A stretch of 40,042 nucleotides of DNA from CAZVUW01 sp964629825 (GTDB taxonomy: Bacteria; Actinomycetota; Nitriliruptoria; Euzebyales; Egibacteraceae). The notes below the pieces were generated by a model. The model ran no database searches. It was not told the origin of the DNA and was given only the letters and a program-made list of their open reading frames with translations. The DNA lies in contig CAZVUW010000019.1 of the NCBI GenBank assembly GCA_964629825.1, positions 1 through 40,042 on the forward strand, in the 5' to 3' direction. Made by a program: the position numbers and the translations under genes. Each line of letters starts with the position of its first letter. The first letter of the stretch is position 1. Shown one piece after another: positions 23,345-32,918 of this stretch.

Positions 23345-26300
23345 AACCCCAGCGGCTGCCCGGCACCCTCAGCGGCGAGCTCAGCGTGAGTCCGAGGTTT
23401 CCCATGAAGTAGCCGTCGGCGTTGCCGAGGGCTCCACCGGCGCCCATCCCGGCCGCACTCAGCGCGAGCACTGCCACCTGCCGCTCGGCGCCGTAGGTGC
23501 CGCCGTAAGGCGCGGCGTTCTGCGCAGCCGTGGCCAGCTGGTGCTGCGAGCGCTCCAGCACGATCGCTGGGGCGCCGGAGCGGCTGTAGCCCGGCACGTC
23601 CCGAACCGCGGCGTCCTGGATGATGTGGTGGGCCTGGCACTTGCCGCCGCTGCCGCGGTTGGCCGCGACCAGCTGCGAGTAGGTGCCGAGCGTTCCCGGA
23701 GGCGCCTTGCAGGGCTCCTCTTCCTCCTCGGGCGGCTGCGGTTCGGGATCCGGCGTGGGCTCCGGCTGCGGATCCGGGTTGGGCCCGGGGTCCGGAACCG
23801 GCGGCGGCACCGGACGCGGGCCGGGGCCGGGGCCGGGTCCGGGACCGGGCGGTCGCGGACCCGGGCCGGGACCGGGGCCGGGACCCGGACCAGGACCGGG
23901 CTTGGGCTGAGGATCGGTGTCGGGATCCGGACGTGGCGGCGCCGGCGCGGGCGGGGCCGGAGGCGACGGCGCCAGCAGCAGGGCGGCGATCAGAGCGGCG
24001 ACCGCCAGGAGCAGCCGTCGCAGCGCGACGCCGCTGATCGCCGCGGCGGGCGCGGCGCGAAGGCTCACGTTCCGCACGAGCAGGGCGTGCTCGGTCGCAA
24101 CGAACGCGCCGCTCGGGTCGGTCCAGGTGGTCGGGTTGTTCGCGACGTAGCTGTAGGTGTTGTAGCCGACGACGCCGGGGGCACCCGGGCGGACCGGGTC
24201 GACGGACAGGAACGTCCCAGTCGCCGGATCCAGGTCACGGGCGCGCAGGTGGATCAGACCGGTCGCGTCCGCCGACTCGCCGGTGAAGCCGAACGAGCCG
24301 ACGTCGCCGGTCGCGCTGCGGACGGCCCCGAAGGGCTCGTAGGCGGCGCGGCCGGTCAGCGCACCCGTGGCGTCGGTGCTGGCCCGGACGGACCCGAGGG
24401 CGTCGCCGAGCAGGTGGCTGACGCCGCCGTCGTAGGCCGCCAGCGGGCCGTCAGCGCCGTGGAGGTAGCCGACCTCCCCGTCGGAGATCAGGCGGTGAAG
24501 CCCGCCGGCGCGGTCGTACAGCAGGTCCCGGTCGTCACCGCCGACGCTGGAGCCCACGCGGACCCCGTCGCCGTCGTAGGTGTAGGCGGCCTCGACCCCG
24601 TCGACCTCGGCGCCGACCAGCCGTCCGGCCCAGTCCCACTCGAAGGTGTCGTCGCCGGCGGCGATCCGGTTGCCGGCCGCGTCGTAGGCGAAGGTCTCCG
24701 AGCCGGCGCTGACGAGCTGGCCCGCCGCGTCGTACTGGTAGGTCGTGGTGACCCCGTTGCGGGTCTCCGCGGTCCGGTTGCCGGCGGCGTCGTAGGCGTA
24801 GGACAGCTGCCCGCCGTCGGGGAAGGTCACGCCGACCAGCCGGTTCAGCGGGTCGAGCTGGTAGGACTCGACCCCGGCGGGGGACGCCACGGCCACGCGG
24901 TTGCCGACGCGGTCGAGCGTGTAGCTGAACGACTCGCTCACCGCCCCGCCGGCGTGGGCGACGCCGACGAGCCGGCCGGCGCCGTCGTAGCTGCGGGTGG
25001 TGGCGATGCCGTTGGGACGTGCGACGCCGACGAGCCGGCCGTCGTCGTCGTAGGACAGGGTGAAGCTCTCGCCGTCCAGGCCGGTGAGCTCGACCAGACG
25101 CCCGGCGGCGTCGTAGGAGTAGCGGACCTCGCCCTCGGGCTGGGTCATGGAGCGCCGCTGGCCGGCGGCGTCGTAGGTGTAGCCGACCGCGCCCTGAGGC
25201 GCGGTGACGCGGGTGATCCGGCCGACCTCGTCGTAGGACCAGCGGGTCGTGCCGGTCTCGTCGGTCATCTCCGTGCGACGGCCGCGGGCGTCGTAGGCGT
25301 AGGTCACCTGGCCGTCGGGGTGCTCACGGCGGACGAGCCGCCCGGCCGCGTCGTACACCTGGGTCACGGTCACGCCGCGTGGGTCTGTCGTCGACACCAG
25401 CCGCCCGGCCAGGTCGTAGCTCCAGGTGGACCGGCGTCCCAGCGGGTCGATCTCGGCGACCGGCGCGCCCAGGGGTCCGTGCTCGGCGGTCCAGGTAGCC
25501 CCCCTGGCGTCGGTGAGCGAGGTGCGCTGGCCCGCGGCGTCGTAGCCGAAGGTGACGGTGCCGCCGAGCGCGTCCTTGATCTCGGTCAGGCGCCCGGCCG
25601 GGTCATAGGTGTTAGTGGTCTTGCGACCGAGGGCGTCGGTCTCGACCACCGGGCGCCCGGCGGCGTCATGCTCGACGCGGCTGGTGTTGCCCTCGCCGTC
25701 GGTGACGGCGGTGCGCAGCCCACGGCGGTCGTACTCGTAGCTGGTCTCGACGCCCTCGGGGCTGGTGACCTTCGTAAGCCGCCCGAGCCGGTCGTAGTCG
25801 TAGGTGGTGGTGTTGCCGAGCGGATCGGTCTCGGCCACCAGCCGGCCGGCCGCGTCGTGGTCGTAGGTGCTGGTGCGCCCGAGCGGGTCGGTGGCCGCGC
25901 TGCGCCGCCCGGCCGGGTCGTAGGCGAACGTCGTGGTGGCCCCGGCCTCGTCGGTGACCGAGACGAGGCGCCCCTCGCGATCGAATCGGTTGCTGACGCG
26001 CTCGCCGTCCGGCCAGATCGTGTCCAGCGGCCGTCCGACGGCGTCGTAGGTGAAGCGGGTCACCGCCCCGGCGGGGTCCGTGATCGACAGCAGGTCGCCG
26101 CGGGGGCTGTAGGCGTAGCCGGTGGTGCGCCCAGTCGGATCGGTCTCGGCGACCAGTCGACCAGCCGCGTCGTAGGCGTAGCGGGTGATCCCGCCGGCCG
26201 GGTTGGTCTCCGCGACCAGGCGGCTGGCGCTGTCGTAGGTGTAGGCGACCTCACGGTCGAGCGGGTCGGTGCTGGAGACCAGGCGCCCGCGCGCGTCGTA

Positions 26301-29300
26301 GGTGTAGGAGGTCACCGCGCCGGTCGGGTCGGTGACGGTCAGCACCCGGCCGTTGCGGTCGTAGGACCACGTGGTCTCGGCGTCGGTCGGGTCGGTCTCG
26401 GCCACGACCCGGCCGGCCGAGTCGTAGTCCCACGTGGTCGTGTGCCCCTCGGGGTCGGTGCGGGAGACCAGCTGACCGGCGGCGTCGTAGCCCCAGCGCG
26501 TGACCGCGCCGGTGGGATCGGTGCTCTCGAGCAGCCGACCCGCGGGGTCGTAGGTGAAGGTGGTCTCGGCGCCAAGCGGGTCGGTCTCGGCGACAACGCG
26601 CCCGGCCGCGTCATAGGTCCACGTCGAGCTGTGGCCGAGCGGGTCCGTTGCGCGGATCTGCCGGCCCGCGGAGTCGTAGGCGTAGGTCCAGAGCTTGCCC
26701 TCGCGGTCGACGCGACCGGTGCGGTTGCCGTTGGTGTAGCTGTAGGTCTCGGTGTTGCCGAGCGCGTCGGTGACGGACGCGAGCGTGCTGTCCTCGTTCC
26801 ACGAGTAGCGGGTCACGTGGCCGTCGGGGTCGCGCCAGTGGGTCGGCCGGCCCGCGTCGTCATAGGTGATCTCGGTGGCCGCGCCCTCCGGGTCGACCAG
26901 GCGGACGAGGTCACGCCCGTCGTAGGTGGCGCGCCACTCGGCGCCGTCGGGGTCGCGGCGCAGGATCCGGTTGTCGAGCTCGTCGTAGGCGAAAGTGGTG
27001 GTCAGCACCTCGCCGTCGGCGACCTCGTCGATGGCCAAGACGTTGCCGCGGTCGTCGGAGGTGATGACGGTGGTCAGGCGACCCTCGGGGTCGGTGACGA
27101 GCTCGGTCCGGGCGCCGAGATCGCGCTCCACGGTGGTGCGCGCGCCGGTGGCGTCGGTGACGGCGATCAGCCGCCCGTCCTCGGAGTACTCCAGAGTCCG
27201 GAAGGGCCGGCCGAGGCCGTCGGTGATGCCCTCCAGGATCCCGCTCGAGTCGTAGGTGAAGGTCGTCTCGACCTCGCCCGGGTCGACCACCTTCGACAGG
27301 CGGCCGCCGTCGTAGGAGTACCTGGTGACCGAGCCGTCCGGCCCGGCGATCGCGGTGATCCGGTCGGCAGCGTCCCGGGTGAAGCTCACCGACGGTCCAC
27401 GCGAGGACACGATGCCGTTGCGGCCGACCGTGACGGTCTCGCCCTGCGGGTCGGTCACCGACAGCAGGCCCTGGTCGCGGTCCAGCAGGTAGGCGGTGCC
27501 GTCACGCGCCACCAGCCGGAAGCGGCGCGGGTCGTAGATGCCGTCGCGGCCGAGGCCGGAGTAGAGGTTGCCGTCGCCGGCGAAGAACAGCGAGCTCTCG
27601 CCCGCGACGGGCTCCAGCTTCGAGGTGGCGCCGGTCCGCCCGGTGTAGGCGGCGGTGGTGAGGAACGAGAAGATGTTGCTGCCCGTGCTCGGCGTGAGGT
27701 CGAACAGCTCCTGGCGGCCGTCGGGCCAGGTGACGGTGACGACGTGCGGGACGTCGGTCTCGTAGTCGACCAGGCAGAACACCAGCGCGCACGAGTGCAC
27801 CCTCTGGCGCCAGCCACCCTGGCCGAGCGGCTTGGCGGTCGAGGCGCGAACGCTTGACAGCTCCAGCGTCCAGCCCGGGCCGAAGTCGCCGCCGGCGGCG
27901 TCGAAGCTGTCGTAGGTCCGCTGGATCGAGATCGGCGCGCCGCCGAGGTGGACATCCAGGTCGTTGAAGGTGACGACGTAGCGGCCCGGCTTGAGCTGCC
28001 CGTCGACCACCAGCCCGGTCTCGCTGGTCGTGGTGCCTCCGCCGCTGGCGGTGGCCTCGACGCCGACGACGTAGGTGCCGTTGGGCAGCACGGTCGGGTC
28101 GAAGACGGCGAGCAGCACGCCCTCGTCGTCCTCGGCCTGCGCCGCGGCGAAGCCTTGAGCGGCCGGCGGCGGCCAGTCGCCGCCGGCGAGCTCGACCACG
28201 GTGTCGGTGCCGACCCGGCGGTGGGTCACGCGCCAGCCGACCAGCTCCTCGCCCTCCGGCGGAACGATCGAGGCGCGGACCTCGACCGGCTCGGTGACGA
28301 CCGCGCCGTCCTCGATGGACACACCGCCGAACTCGGGTCCCGGCACGGGCGGGGTGGGCGGGCCGGTGACCGGCGTGGTGGTGGGCTGCGATCCGCCGGC
28401 GACGCGCGGGTCGGTGGTCGGTACGGGGTCGAGGTTGGCGCTGAGGACCACGCCCTGGGCGGTGAGCCGGTCCACGCCGGCGGGCAGCGGGTCGGCCACC
28501 TGGGCGCGCAGCTTCACCGTGGCGGTGCTGAGGCCCTGGACGTCGCCCAGGTTCACGACCGCGTCGGGCTCGCCGCCCGGCGGTGCGACGTCGCCCTGGG
28601 TGGTCGTCACCGAGCCGGGTACGAGGCTGGTGTTCGGGTCCAGGCGGACCTCGAGGACGGCGTCCTCGACCGGTGCGCTGCCCTCGGCGAACAGGAACAC
28701 CTCGTAGGCGAGGGTGTCACCGGGCCCGGCCAGCCCGTCGCCGTTGCGGTCCACGGCGAGGGTGCTCGTCATGGTGGCGCTGAGGCGCGCCACCGGCACG
28801 ACGATCCAGGTGCGGGTCGGATCGGCGCTGCCCGGCTGGGTGGGGTCGTCCGTGAGCAGCGCGGGCAGGCCGTCGGCCGTCACCGTGCCCTGGGTGGCGA
28901 CGCTCGGAGTGCCCTCCGGGAAGGGGTCGGCGACGACGACGTCGTAGCGGATGACCACCGAGGTCCCGCCCGCGACGGTGCCGACGCTGACGGCCACGGC
29001 GCTGTCCTGGGAGCCGTTGCCGCTGGTGACGGTCCCGGCGCTGGTCGTCACGGACCCGCTGCGGAGCGCCAGGTTCCCGCCGGGGGTCGCCGCGAAGGCG
29101 ACGCCGGGCACGGCCGTTCCTCCGCGGTTCGTCAGGGTCGCCTCGTAGCGCAGCGTGTCGCCGGGGCTGGGCAGGCCGGAGCCATCCGCGTCGACTGTGA
29201 GCGCCACCGTCTGGGTGGCGAGCAGCTGTCCGGCGGTGGCGACCGCCGTGGCGGCTTCGGCGGAGATCGGTCCGTAGCTGTTGCCGTTGGCGTCCTCCCA

Positions 29301-32300
29301 CACGGCCGCGGACTGCGCCGGGACGGTGCCACCGGGGTGGTCGATCGGCAGCGGGTGGGCCGCGGAGCCCGTGGCGACCTCGGCGGGGGCGAGGCTGGCC
29401 GGCAGGCCTGACACGGCGGCGTCCGCTCCGGACACGCGGTGGGTGACCCCGATGCCCATGGCGTCGACGCTGCCGCGGTTGCGCAGGCTCAGCTCGTAGT
29501 CCAGCGTCCCCCCGGCGCTGGCCTCATCCGGGGCCTGGGAGGTCAGGTCGAGAACGGGCAGCTGCTGCGTCACGGATGCCTCGCGCTGCGGCGCCACGAG
29601 CGGTCCCACTCCGCCGCTGGCGCGTGCGAACGCGAAGGTGCGCAGCTCGGCGCCGTCGGCGGCGGCCAGGCGGGCACGGTAGCCGGCGCTCGGCTCGTTG
29701 GCTCCGCGCGGCGCGGGCGGCGTCACGCTGACGTCGAAGGCGGTGCTGGCGGTCGCGCCCGGGGCGATGCGGGCGAGGCTGGGCTCCTCGTCGGAGGTCA
29801 GCCGCAGCGCAGCCCCGTCCGGGCGCACGACCATGATCTCGGCGTCGCTGGCATCGCCGCCCTGGTCCCTCAGCTCGGCGGCGATGTCGTGGCCGAAGCG
29901 GTACAGGCGCCGGACCTGCACGGCGGACGGCGTGAACTCGAACGCGACGGCGTGGCGGATGGCGGCCAGGCGGTCGGGGTCGAGCAGGAGCTCCATCTGC
30001 TCGGGGTCGAGGTCGACCACCGCCTGGTAGCCCCAGGACGCCAGCGCGCGCGGCTCCAGGGTTGTGCCGGCGAGCCGGACCCCGGTCTCCGGATAGCCCA
30101 CCCCCGCGGCCGGGTTCGGGGTGACGGTGAGGCTCACGCCCTCGGACGTCGCCGGGGGCTGGGCGGGCGTGTAGCCGTCCATCCCGCCGGCAGCGCCGGC
30201 GAGGGGCACCCAGCGATCCTCGACCGCGTCGAGGTACTCGACCTGGTAGGACCAGTGGGCGAGCGTCGCCGGGACCTCGTCGACGTTCTCGGCGCCGATC
30301 ACGCCGGGCAGGACGAGCCGCCCGCCGGTGTTGCTCACCTCGACGGCGTAGTCGAGCTCATCGCCGGGGATCGCCGTCTCGGCTCCGCCCGTGAGCTCGA
30401 GCGCGAGGTCTGGCACGAGCAGCGAGGCGGCGACGGTGCGCTCGGGACGCGTGCAGTCGCCCGCGTCGGCCACGAAGCGCGCCCCGGTGATCGTGATCGT
30501 GTCGGCGAGGATGCCGCAGTAGAAGCGGTTGTCGTTGCCGGAGACCTCGACCGCTCCGTTGGGGGCGGTGACGAAGCCGAGGTACTTCGACGAGGCCGCG
30601 GCGACCTTGATGCGATCGCCGCCGGCCAGGAAGAGGAGGCCGTCGACGAAGGCCTCGAACGCGGGGCGCGAGCCCGAGATCTGGATGTCGCCCTCGGCCA
30701 CGACGGTGGCGGCGCCGCCGATCTGGCTGCCGTTCAGCTTGGCGTCGCAGGCGGCGTAGTGGAGGCCGGGCTGGAGCGTCGCGTTGGCCACCTGCCAGGT
30801 GCCGTTGGAGCCGCACTCGGCGGAGTGATCGAAGTAGGCGCTGCCGGCCTCGACCGCGGCGCGACCGCCCGGCCGGTAGTCGGCGATGTCGAAGGCGATC
30901 GGGGGCTCCTGCGCGGCGCTCTGCTCGGGCGCGGGCGTGAAGTCCTGGTTGCCCTTCACGTCGAGCGCGCCGGCGTAGGTGGTCGGGCCGACCACGGTCT
31001 TCGTGGCCCCGCGGACCCACAGCTCGTTGTTGCTGTGGATGCGGCCGGTCACTCGTCCGCCGCCGCCCGTCCACTGCAGGGTGCGGGTGGCCGTGGCGCT
31101 GTTGGCCCACAGCGCGATCGGCTCGGACACCTCGACGGTCGTGACCGTGTCCGTGCCGATGCCGCCGTCGGAATCCGTGACGGTGACCGTCACCTCGAAG
31201 GTGCCGGGCCGGTCGTAGACGTGCGAGGCGAAGAGGGTCCCCCAGCCCGCGCCCGCGGTCACCGGGGCCAGGACCGGCTCGGAGCCGTCACCGAAGTCGA
31301 CCGTCGCGCTGTGCACGTCCAGCCATCCGGCATCCGTGAAGCGCGCGGTGGCGAGCGTGACGCCCCCCGCATAGCCGGCGTTGACCTCGGCGCTGACGTC
31401 CGGAGCGGCGTTGCCGATCGTGATCGTGACGGTGTCCGTGGAGCTCTCCTGCCCGTCGCGGACCGTCAGCTCGAAGGTGTAGCGGCCGTCATCAGGCGCG
31501 AGGAAGCTCGGCGTCGCCGACCCGGCCGCGCTGAGCGCGACCGGCCCGCCCTGCTGCGAGACGACGGTCCACTCGTAGGTGAGCGGGTCGCCGTCCGGGT
31601 CGGACGAGCCGGTCCCGTCGAGGCTGACGACCCCGCCCTCCTCGACCGTGACGTCCGGCCCGGCGTCGGCGACCGGCGGGCGGTTGGACCGCACGGTCTC
31701 GCAGTGGGTGACAGAGCCCTCGCCGCCGACGTCGCGGCCGAACGCGGTCACGCAGACCTCGTGCTCACCGGGGCCGAGGTCCGACAGGAGGTGGGAGTAG
31801 GAGACGGTGACCGGTCCGTTCGCCGGCAGCGACGGGTCGGCCGAGGCGGTGATGTCCACCGGGTCGCCGCCGTTGACGGTCAGCTCGAGGCGGGTGACCT
31901 CGCTTCTGACCACCCCGGGCAGCACGTCCGGCAGGTTCTCGACGTCGTCGACCACCTCGGTGCAGGTGCCGCCGGTGCGGTCGGCGATGTCCTGGAGGGT
32001 GCCGAACGAGGCCGAGCCCTTGGTGCAGCCGGCCTGGGAGCCGACCGCGAAGGTGTGGAAGGTCGCCGGCCGCGCGCACGGCAGGACGTTGTTCGGGTGC
32101 ACGCCGCGGTTGTTCTCGCCGTCGGACAGGAACGCCACCACGTTGTTGCCGGTGGTCGAGGCGGCCAGCGCGTTGCAGGCGCTCTGGATCGCGGCCTGGA
32201 AGTTGGTGGCCGAGCCGACCCGGTAGCGGGTGAAGACGTCGACGCCCTCGTTCCCGAAGCCCGAGCGCAGCGAGCGCAGCACCTCCTCCACGTCGGACCC

Positions 32301-32798
32301 CGGCTGACCGCCCACGTCCGCGCCCGGGGCGGTCAGCACCTGCACGCCGCTCTGCGGCCCGACGTCCGCGATGGCGGCGTTTAGCGCGAATACGACCACG
32401 CCGACCTCGGACACCACGCCGCTCTCGACGGCCGCCTGGTTCAGCGCGATCGCCGCCGCCGCCTGGCAGTCGAGGACCGTGTTCGACATGCCGTCGCCGT
32501 TCTGATCCCCGGCGCAGCCCGGCAGCTCGATCGAGCTGGTCGAGACGTCCAGCACGTACAGGAGCGTCGTGTCCGGGATCGCGTCGCCCTGCGCAAGCGC
32601 CGCGGTGCCGTCGATCCGCACCCCGTCGTCGGCGCCGGACGAGTCGAAGTCCACCGTCAGCGCGGTCCCGCCGGGCAGCTGCCCGCTCGTCCCCGCCCCC
32701 GGCGTCTGCGCCGCCGCGCCCACCGGCGCCAGCATCACGGCTACAAGCGTGAGGCTCACCAAAGCCGCGGTCGACCGCAGCCCAGCCCAACCGATCAT
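23334..32798 (-). CDS. Giant secreted Rhs/YD-repeat protein with vWA and adhesin domains and a C-terminal nuclease-like toxin
   Basis: A 3154-residue protein. A Sec signal peptide (1-30, ends GAAAQ) precedes a vWA domain (about 75-290, LDVSTSS and FLSDGENN), two PKD-like domains (about 370-550), a region with IHSNNELWVRG and FYCGILADTITITG (about 555-775), and DUF11-like beta repeats (about 1080-1465). YD/RHS repeats follow (about 1820-2745), then the RHS core (about 2765-2880: LLGDALGSVRASTD, FGAVRSATGDVGSFGFTGE, LRARDLDPATGTFLSVDP, NNPTTWTDPSGA). After a hydrophobic helix (about 2920-2942) and a long Pro-Gly-Asp linker comes a Cys-led C-terminal domain (from about 3030). This holds KCQAHHIIQDAAVRD and a further His in ERSQHQLATAAQN, an HNH/ENDO VII-like toxin pattern. 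The start is ATG with GGGAGAAG upstream. A likely -35, TTGACC, is at 32870-32875. The candidate immunity gene overlaps its 3' end. Confidence 0.9.
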   Translation of the reverse strand: MIGWAGLRSTAALVSLTLVAVMLAPVGAAAQTPGAGTSGQLPGGTALTVDFDSSGADDGVRIDGTAALAQGDAIPDTTLLYVLDVSTSSIELPGCAGDQNGDGMSNTVLDCQAAAAIALNQAAVESGVVSEVGVVVFALNAAIADVGPQSGVQVLTAPGADVGGQPGSDVEEVLRSLRSGFGNEGVDVFTRYRVGSATNFQAAIQSACNALAASTTGNNVVAFLSDGENNRGVHPNNVLPCARPATFHTFAVGSQAGCTKGSASFGTLQDIADRTGGTCTEVVDDVENLPDVLPGVVRSEVTRLELTVNGGDPVDITASADPSLPANGPVTVSYSHLLSDLGPGEHEVCVTAFGRDVGGEGSVTHCETVRSNRPPVADAGPDVTVEEGGVVSLDGTGSSDPDGDPLTYEWTVVSQQGGPVALSAAGSATPSFLAPDDGRYTFELTVRDGQESSTDTVTITIGNAAPDVSAEVNAGYAGGVTLATARFTDAGWLDVHSATVDFGDGSEPVLAPVTAGAGWGTLFASHVYDRPGTFEVTVTVTDSDGGIGTDTVTTVEVSEPIALWANSATATRTLQWTGGGGRVTGRIHSNNELWVRGATKTVVGPTTYAGALDVKGNQDFTPAPEQSAAQEPPIAFDIADYRPGGRAAVEAGSAYFDHSAECGSNGTWQVANATLQPGLHYAACDAKLNGSQIGGAATVVAEGDIQISGSRPAFEAFVDGLLFLAGGDRIKVAAASSKYLGFVTAPNGAVEVSGNDNRFYCGILADTITITGARFVADAGDCTRPERTVAASLLVPDLALELTGGAETAIPGDELDYAVEVSNTGGRLVLPGVIGAENVDEVPATLAHWSYQVEYLDAVEDRWVPLAGAAGGMDGYTPAQPPATSEGVSLTVTPNPAAGVGYPETGVRLAGTTLEPRALASWGYQAVVDLDPEQMELLLDPDRLAAIRHAVAFEFTPSAVQVRRLYRFGHDIAAELRDQGGDASDAEIMVVRPDGAALRLTSDEEPSLARIAPGATASTAFDVSVTPPAPRGANEPSAGYRARLAAADGAELRTFAFARASGGVGPLVAPQREASVTQQLPVLDLTSQAPDEASAGGTLDYELSLRNRGSVDAMGIGVTHRVSGADAAVSGLPASLAPAEVATGSAAHPLPIDHPGGTVPAQSAAVWEDANGNSYGPISAEAATAVATAGQLLATQTVALTVDADGSGLPSPGDTLRYEATLTNRGGTAVPGVAFAATPGGNLALRSGSVTTSAGTVTSGNGSQDSAVAVSVGTVAGGTSVVIRYDVVVADPFPEGTPSVATQGTVTADGLPALLTDDPTQPGSADPTRTWIVVPVARLSATMTSTLAVDRNGDGLAGPGDTLAYEVFLFAEGSAPVEDAVLEVRLDPNTSLVPGSVTTTQGDVAPPGGEPDAVVNLGDVQGLSTATVKLRAQVADPLPAGVDRLTAQGVVLSANLDPVPTTDPRVAGGSQPTTTPVTGPPTPPVPGPEFGGVSIEDGAVVTEPVEVRASIVPPEGEELVGWRVTHRRVGTDTVVELAGGDWPPPAAQGFAAAQAEDDEGVLLAVFDPTVLPNGTYVVGVEATASGGGTTTSETGLVVDGQLKPGRYVVTFNDLDVHLGGAPISIQRTYDSFDAAGGDFGPGWTLELSSVRASTAKPLGQGGWRQRVHSCALVFCLVDYETDVPHVVTVTWPDGRQELFDLTPSTGSNIFSFLTTAAYTGRTGATSKLEPVAGESSLFFAGDGNLYSGLGRDGIYDPRRFRLVARDGTAYLLDRDQGLLSVTDPQGETVTVGRNGIVSSRGPSVSFTRDAADRITAIAGPDGSVTRYSYDGGRLSKVVDPGEVETTFTYDSSGILEGITDGLGRPFRTLEYSEDGRLIAVTDATGARTTVERDLGARTELVTDPEGRLTTVITSDDRGNVLAIDEVADGEVLTTTFAYDELDNRILRRDPDGAEWRATYDGRDLVRLVDPEGAATEITYDDAGRPTHWRDPDGHVTRYSWNEDSTLASVTDALGNTETYSYTNGNRTGRVDREGKLWTYAYDSAGRQIRATDPLGHSSTWTYDAAGRVVAETDPLGAETTFTYDPAGRLLESTDPTGAVTRWGYDAAGQLVSRTDPEGHTTTWDYDSAGRVVAETDPTDAETTWSYDRNGRVLTVTDPTGAVTSYTYDARGRLVSSTDPLDREVAYTYDSASRLVAETNPAGGITRYAYDAAGRLVAETDPTGRTTGYAYSPRGDLLSITDPAGAVTRFTYDAVGRPLDTIWPDGERVSNRFDREGRLVSVTDEAGATTTFAYDPAGRRSAATDPLGRTSTYDHDAAGRLVAETDPLGNTTTYDYDRLGRLTKVTSPEGVETSYEYDRRGLRTAVTDGEGNTSRVEHDAAGRPVVETDALGRKTTNTYDPAGRLTEIKDALGGTVTFGYDAAGQRTSLTDARGATWTAEHGPLGAPVAEIDPLGRRSTWSYDLAGRLVSTTDPRGVTVTQVYDAAGRLVRREHPDGQVTYAYDARGRRTEMTDETGTTRWSYDEVGRITRVTAPQGAVGYTYDAAGQRRSMTQPEGEVRYSYDAAGRLVELTGLDGESFTLSYDDDGRLVGVARPNGIATTRSYDGAGRLVGVAHAGGAVSESFSYTLDRVGNRVAVASPAGVESYQLDPLNRLVGVTFPDGGQLSYAYDAAGNRTAETRNGVTTTYQYDAAGQLVSAGSETFAYDAAGNRIAAGDDTFEWDWAGRLVGAEVDGVEAAYTYDGDGVRVGSSVGGDDRDLLYDRAGGLHRLISDGEVGYLHGADGPLAAYDGGVSHLLGDALGSVRASTDATGALTGRAAYEPFGAVRSATGDVGSFGFTGESADATGLIHLRARDLDPATGTFLSVDPVRPGAPGVVGYNTYSYVANNPTTWTDPSGAFVATEHALLVRNVSLRAAPAAAISGVALRRLLLAVAALIAALLLAPSPPAPPAPAPPRPDPDTDPQPKPGPGPGPGPGPGPGPRPPGPGPGPGPGPRPVPPPVPDPGPNPDPQPEPTPDPEPQPPEEEEEPCKAPPGTLGTYSQLVAANRGSGGKCQAHHIIQDAAVRDVPGYSRSGAPAIVLERSQHQLATAAQNAAPYGGTYGAERQVAVLALSAAGMGAGGALGNADGYFMGNLGLTLSSPLRVPGSRWGYGR
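23715..23935 (-). repeat. Low-complexity Pro-Gly-Asp linker coding repeat in the rhs gene
   Basis: Repeated CCGGGT/CCGGGGCC-like hexamers encode alternating PGPGPG and PDPDP tracts between the RHS core and the toxin domain. It is slippage-prone and probably a flexible spacer between the shell and the toxin. Confidence 0.75.
24560..27330 (-). repeat. RHS/YD tandem repeat array
   Basis: The encoded protein has about 40 units of around 21 residues with the recurring pattern xYDAAGRLVxxTDPxG. These form the beta-helical shell of Rhs proteins, which encloses a C-terminal toxin. In DNA the units are diverged, so it is a protein repeat and not an exact DNA repeat. Confidence 0.85.
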
Positions 32799-32918
32799 GA
32801 AGGTCTTCTCCCGCTGCCCGTCTCGACCGCCCGACTAAGGTGACGCACGGTGCCATGCCGCGCGCCGTCGGTCAACGCGGTGGGGCAGCCCGGCGCCGAG
32901 GCGGGCCGCCCTTGGGGC

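Noticed and set aside
23295..27857. 1520-codon open frame on the plus strand
   Set aside because: It is the antisense of the Rhs YD repeats and shows only repetitive VGVGD-type peptide.
29439..32384. 981-codon open frame on the plus strand
   Set aside because: Antisense of the Rhs adhesin region with no domain and compositional bias.
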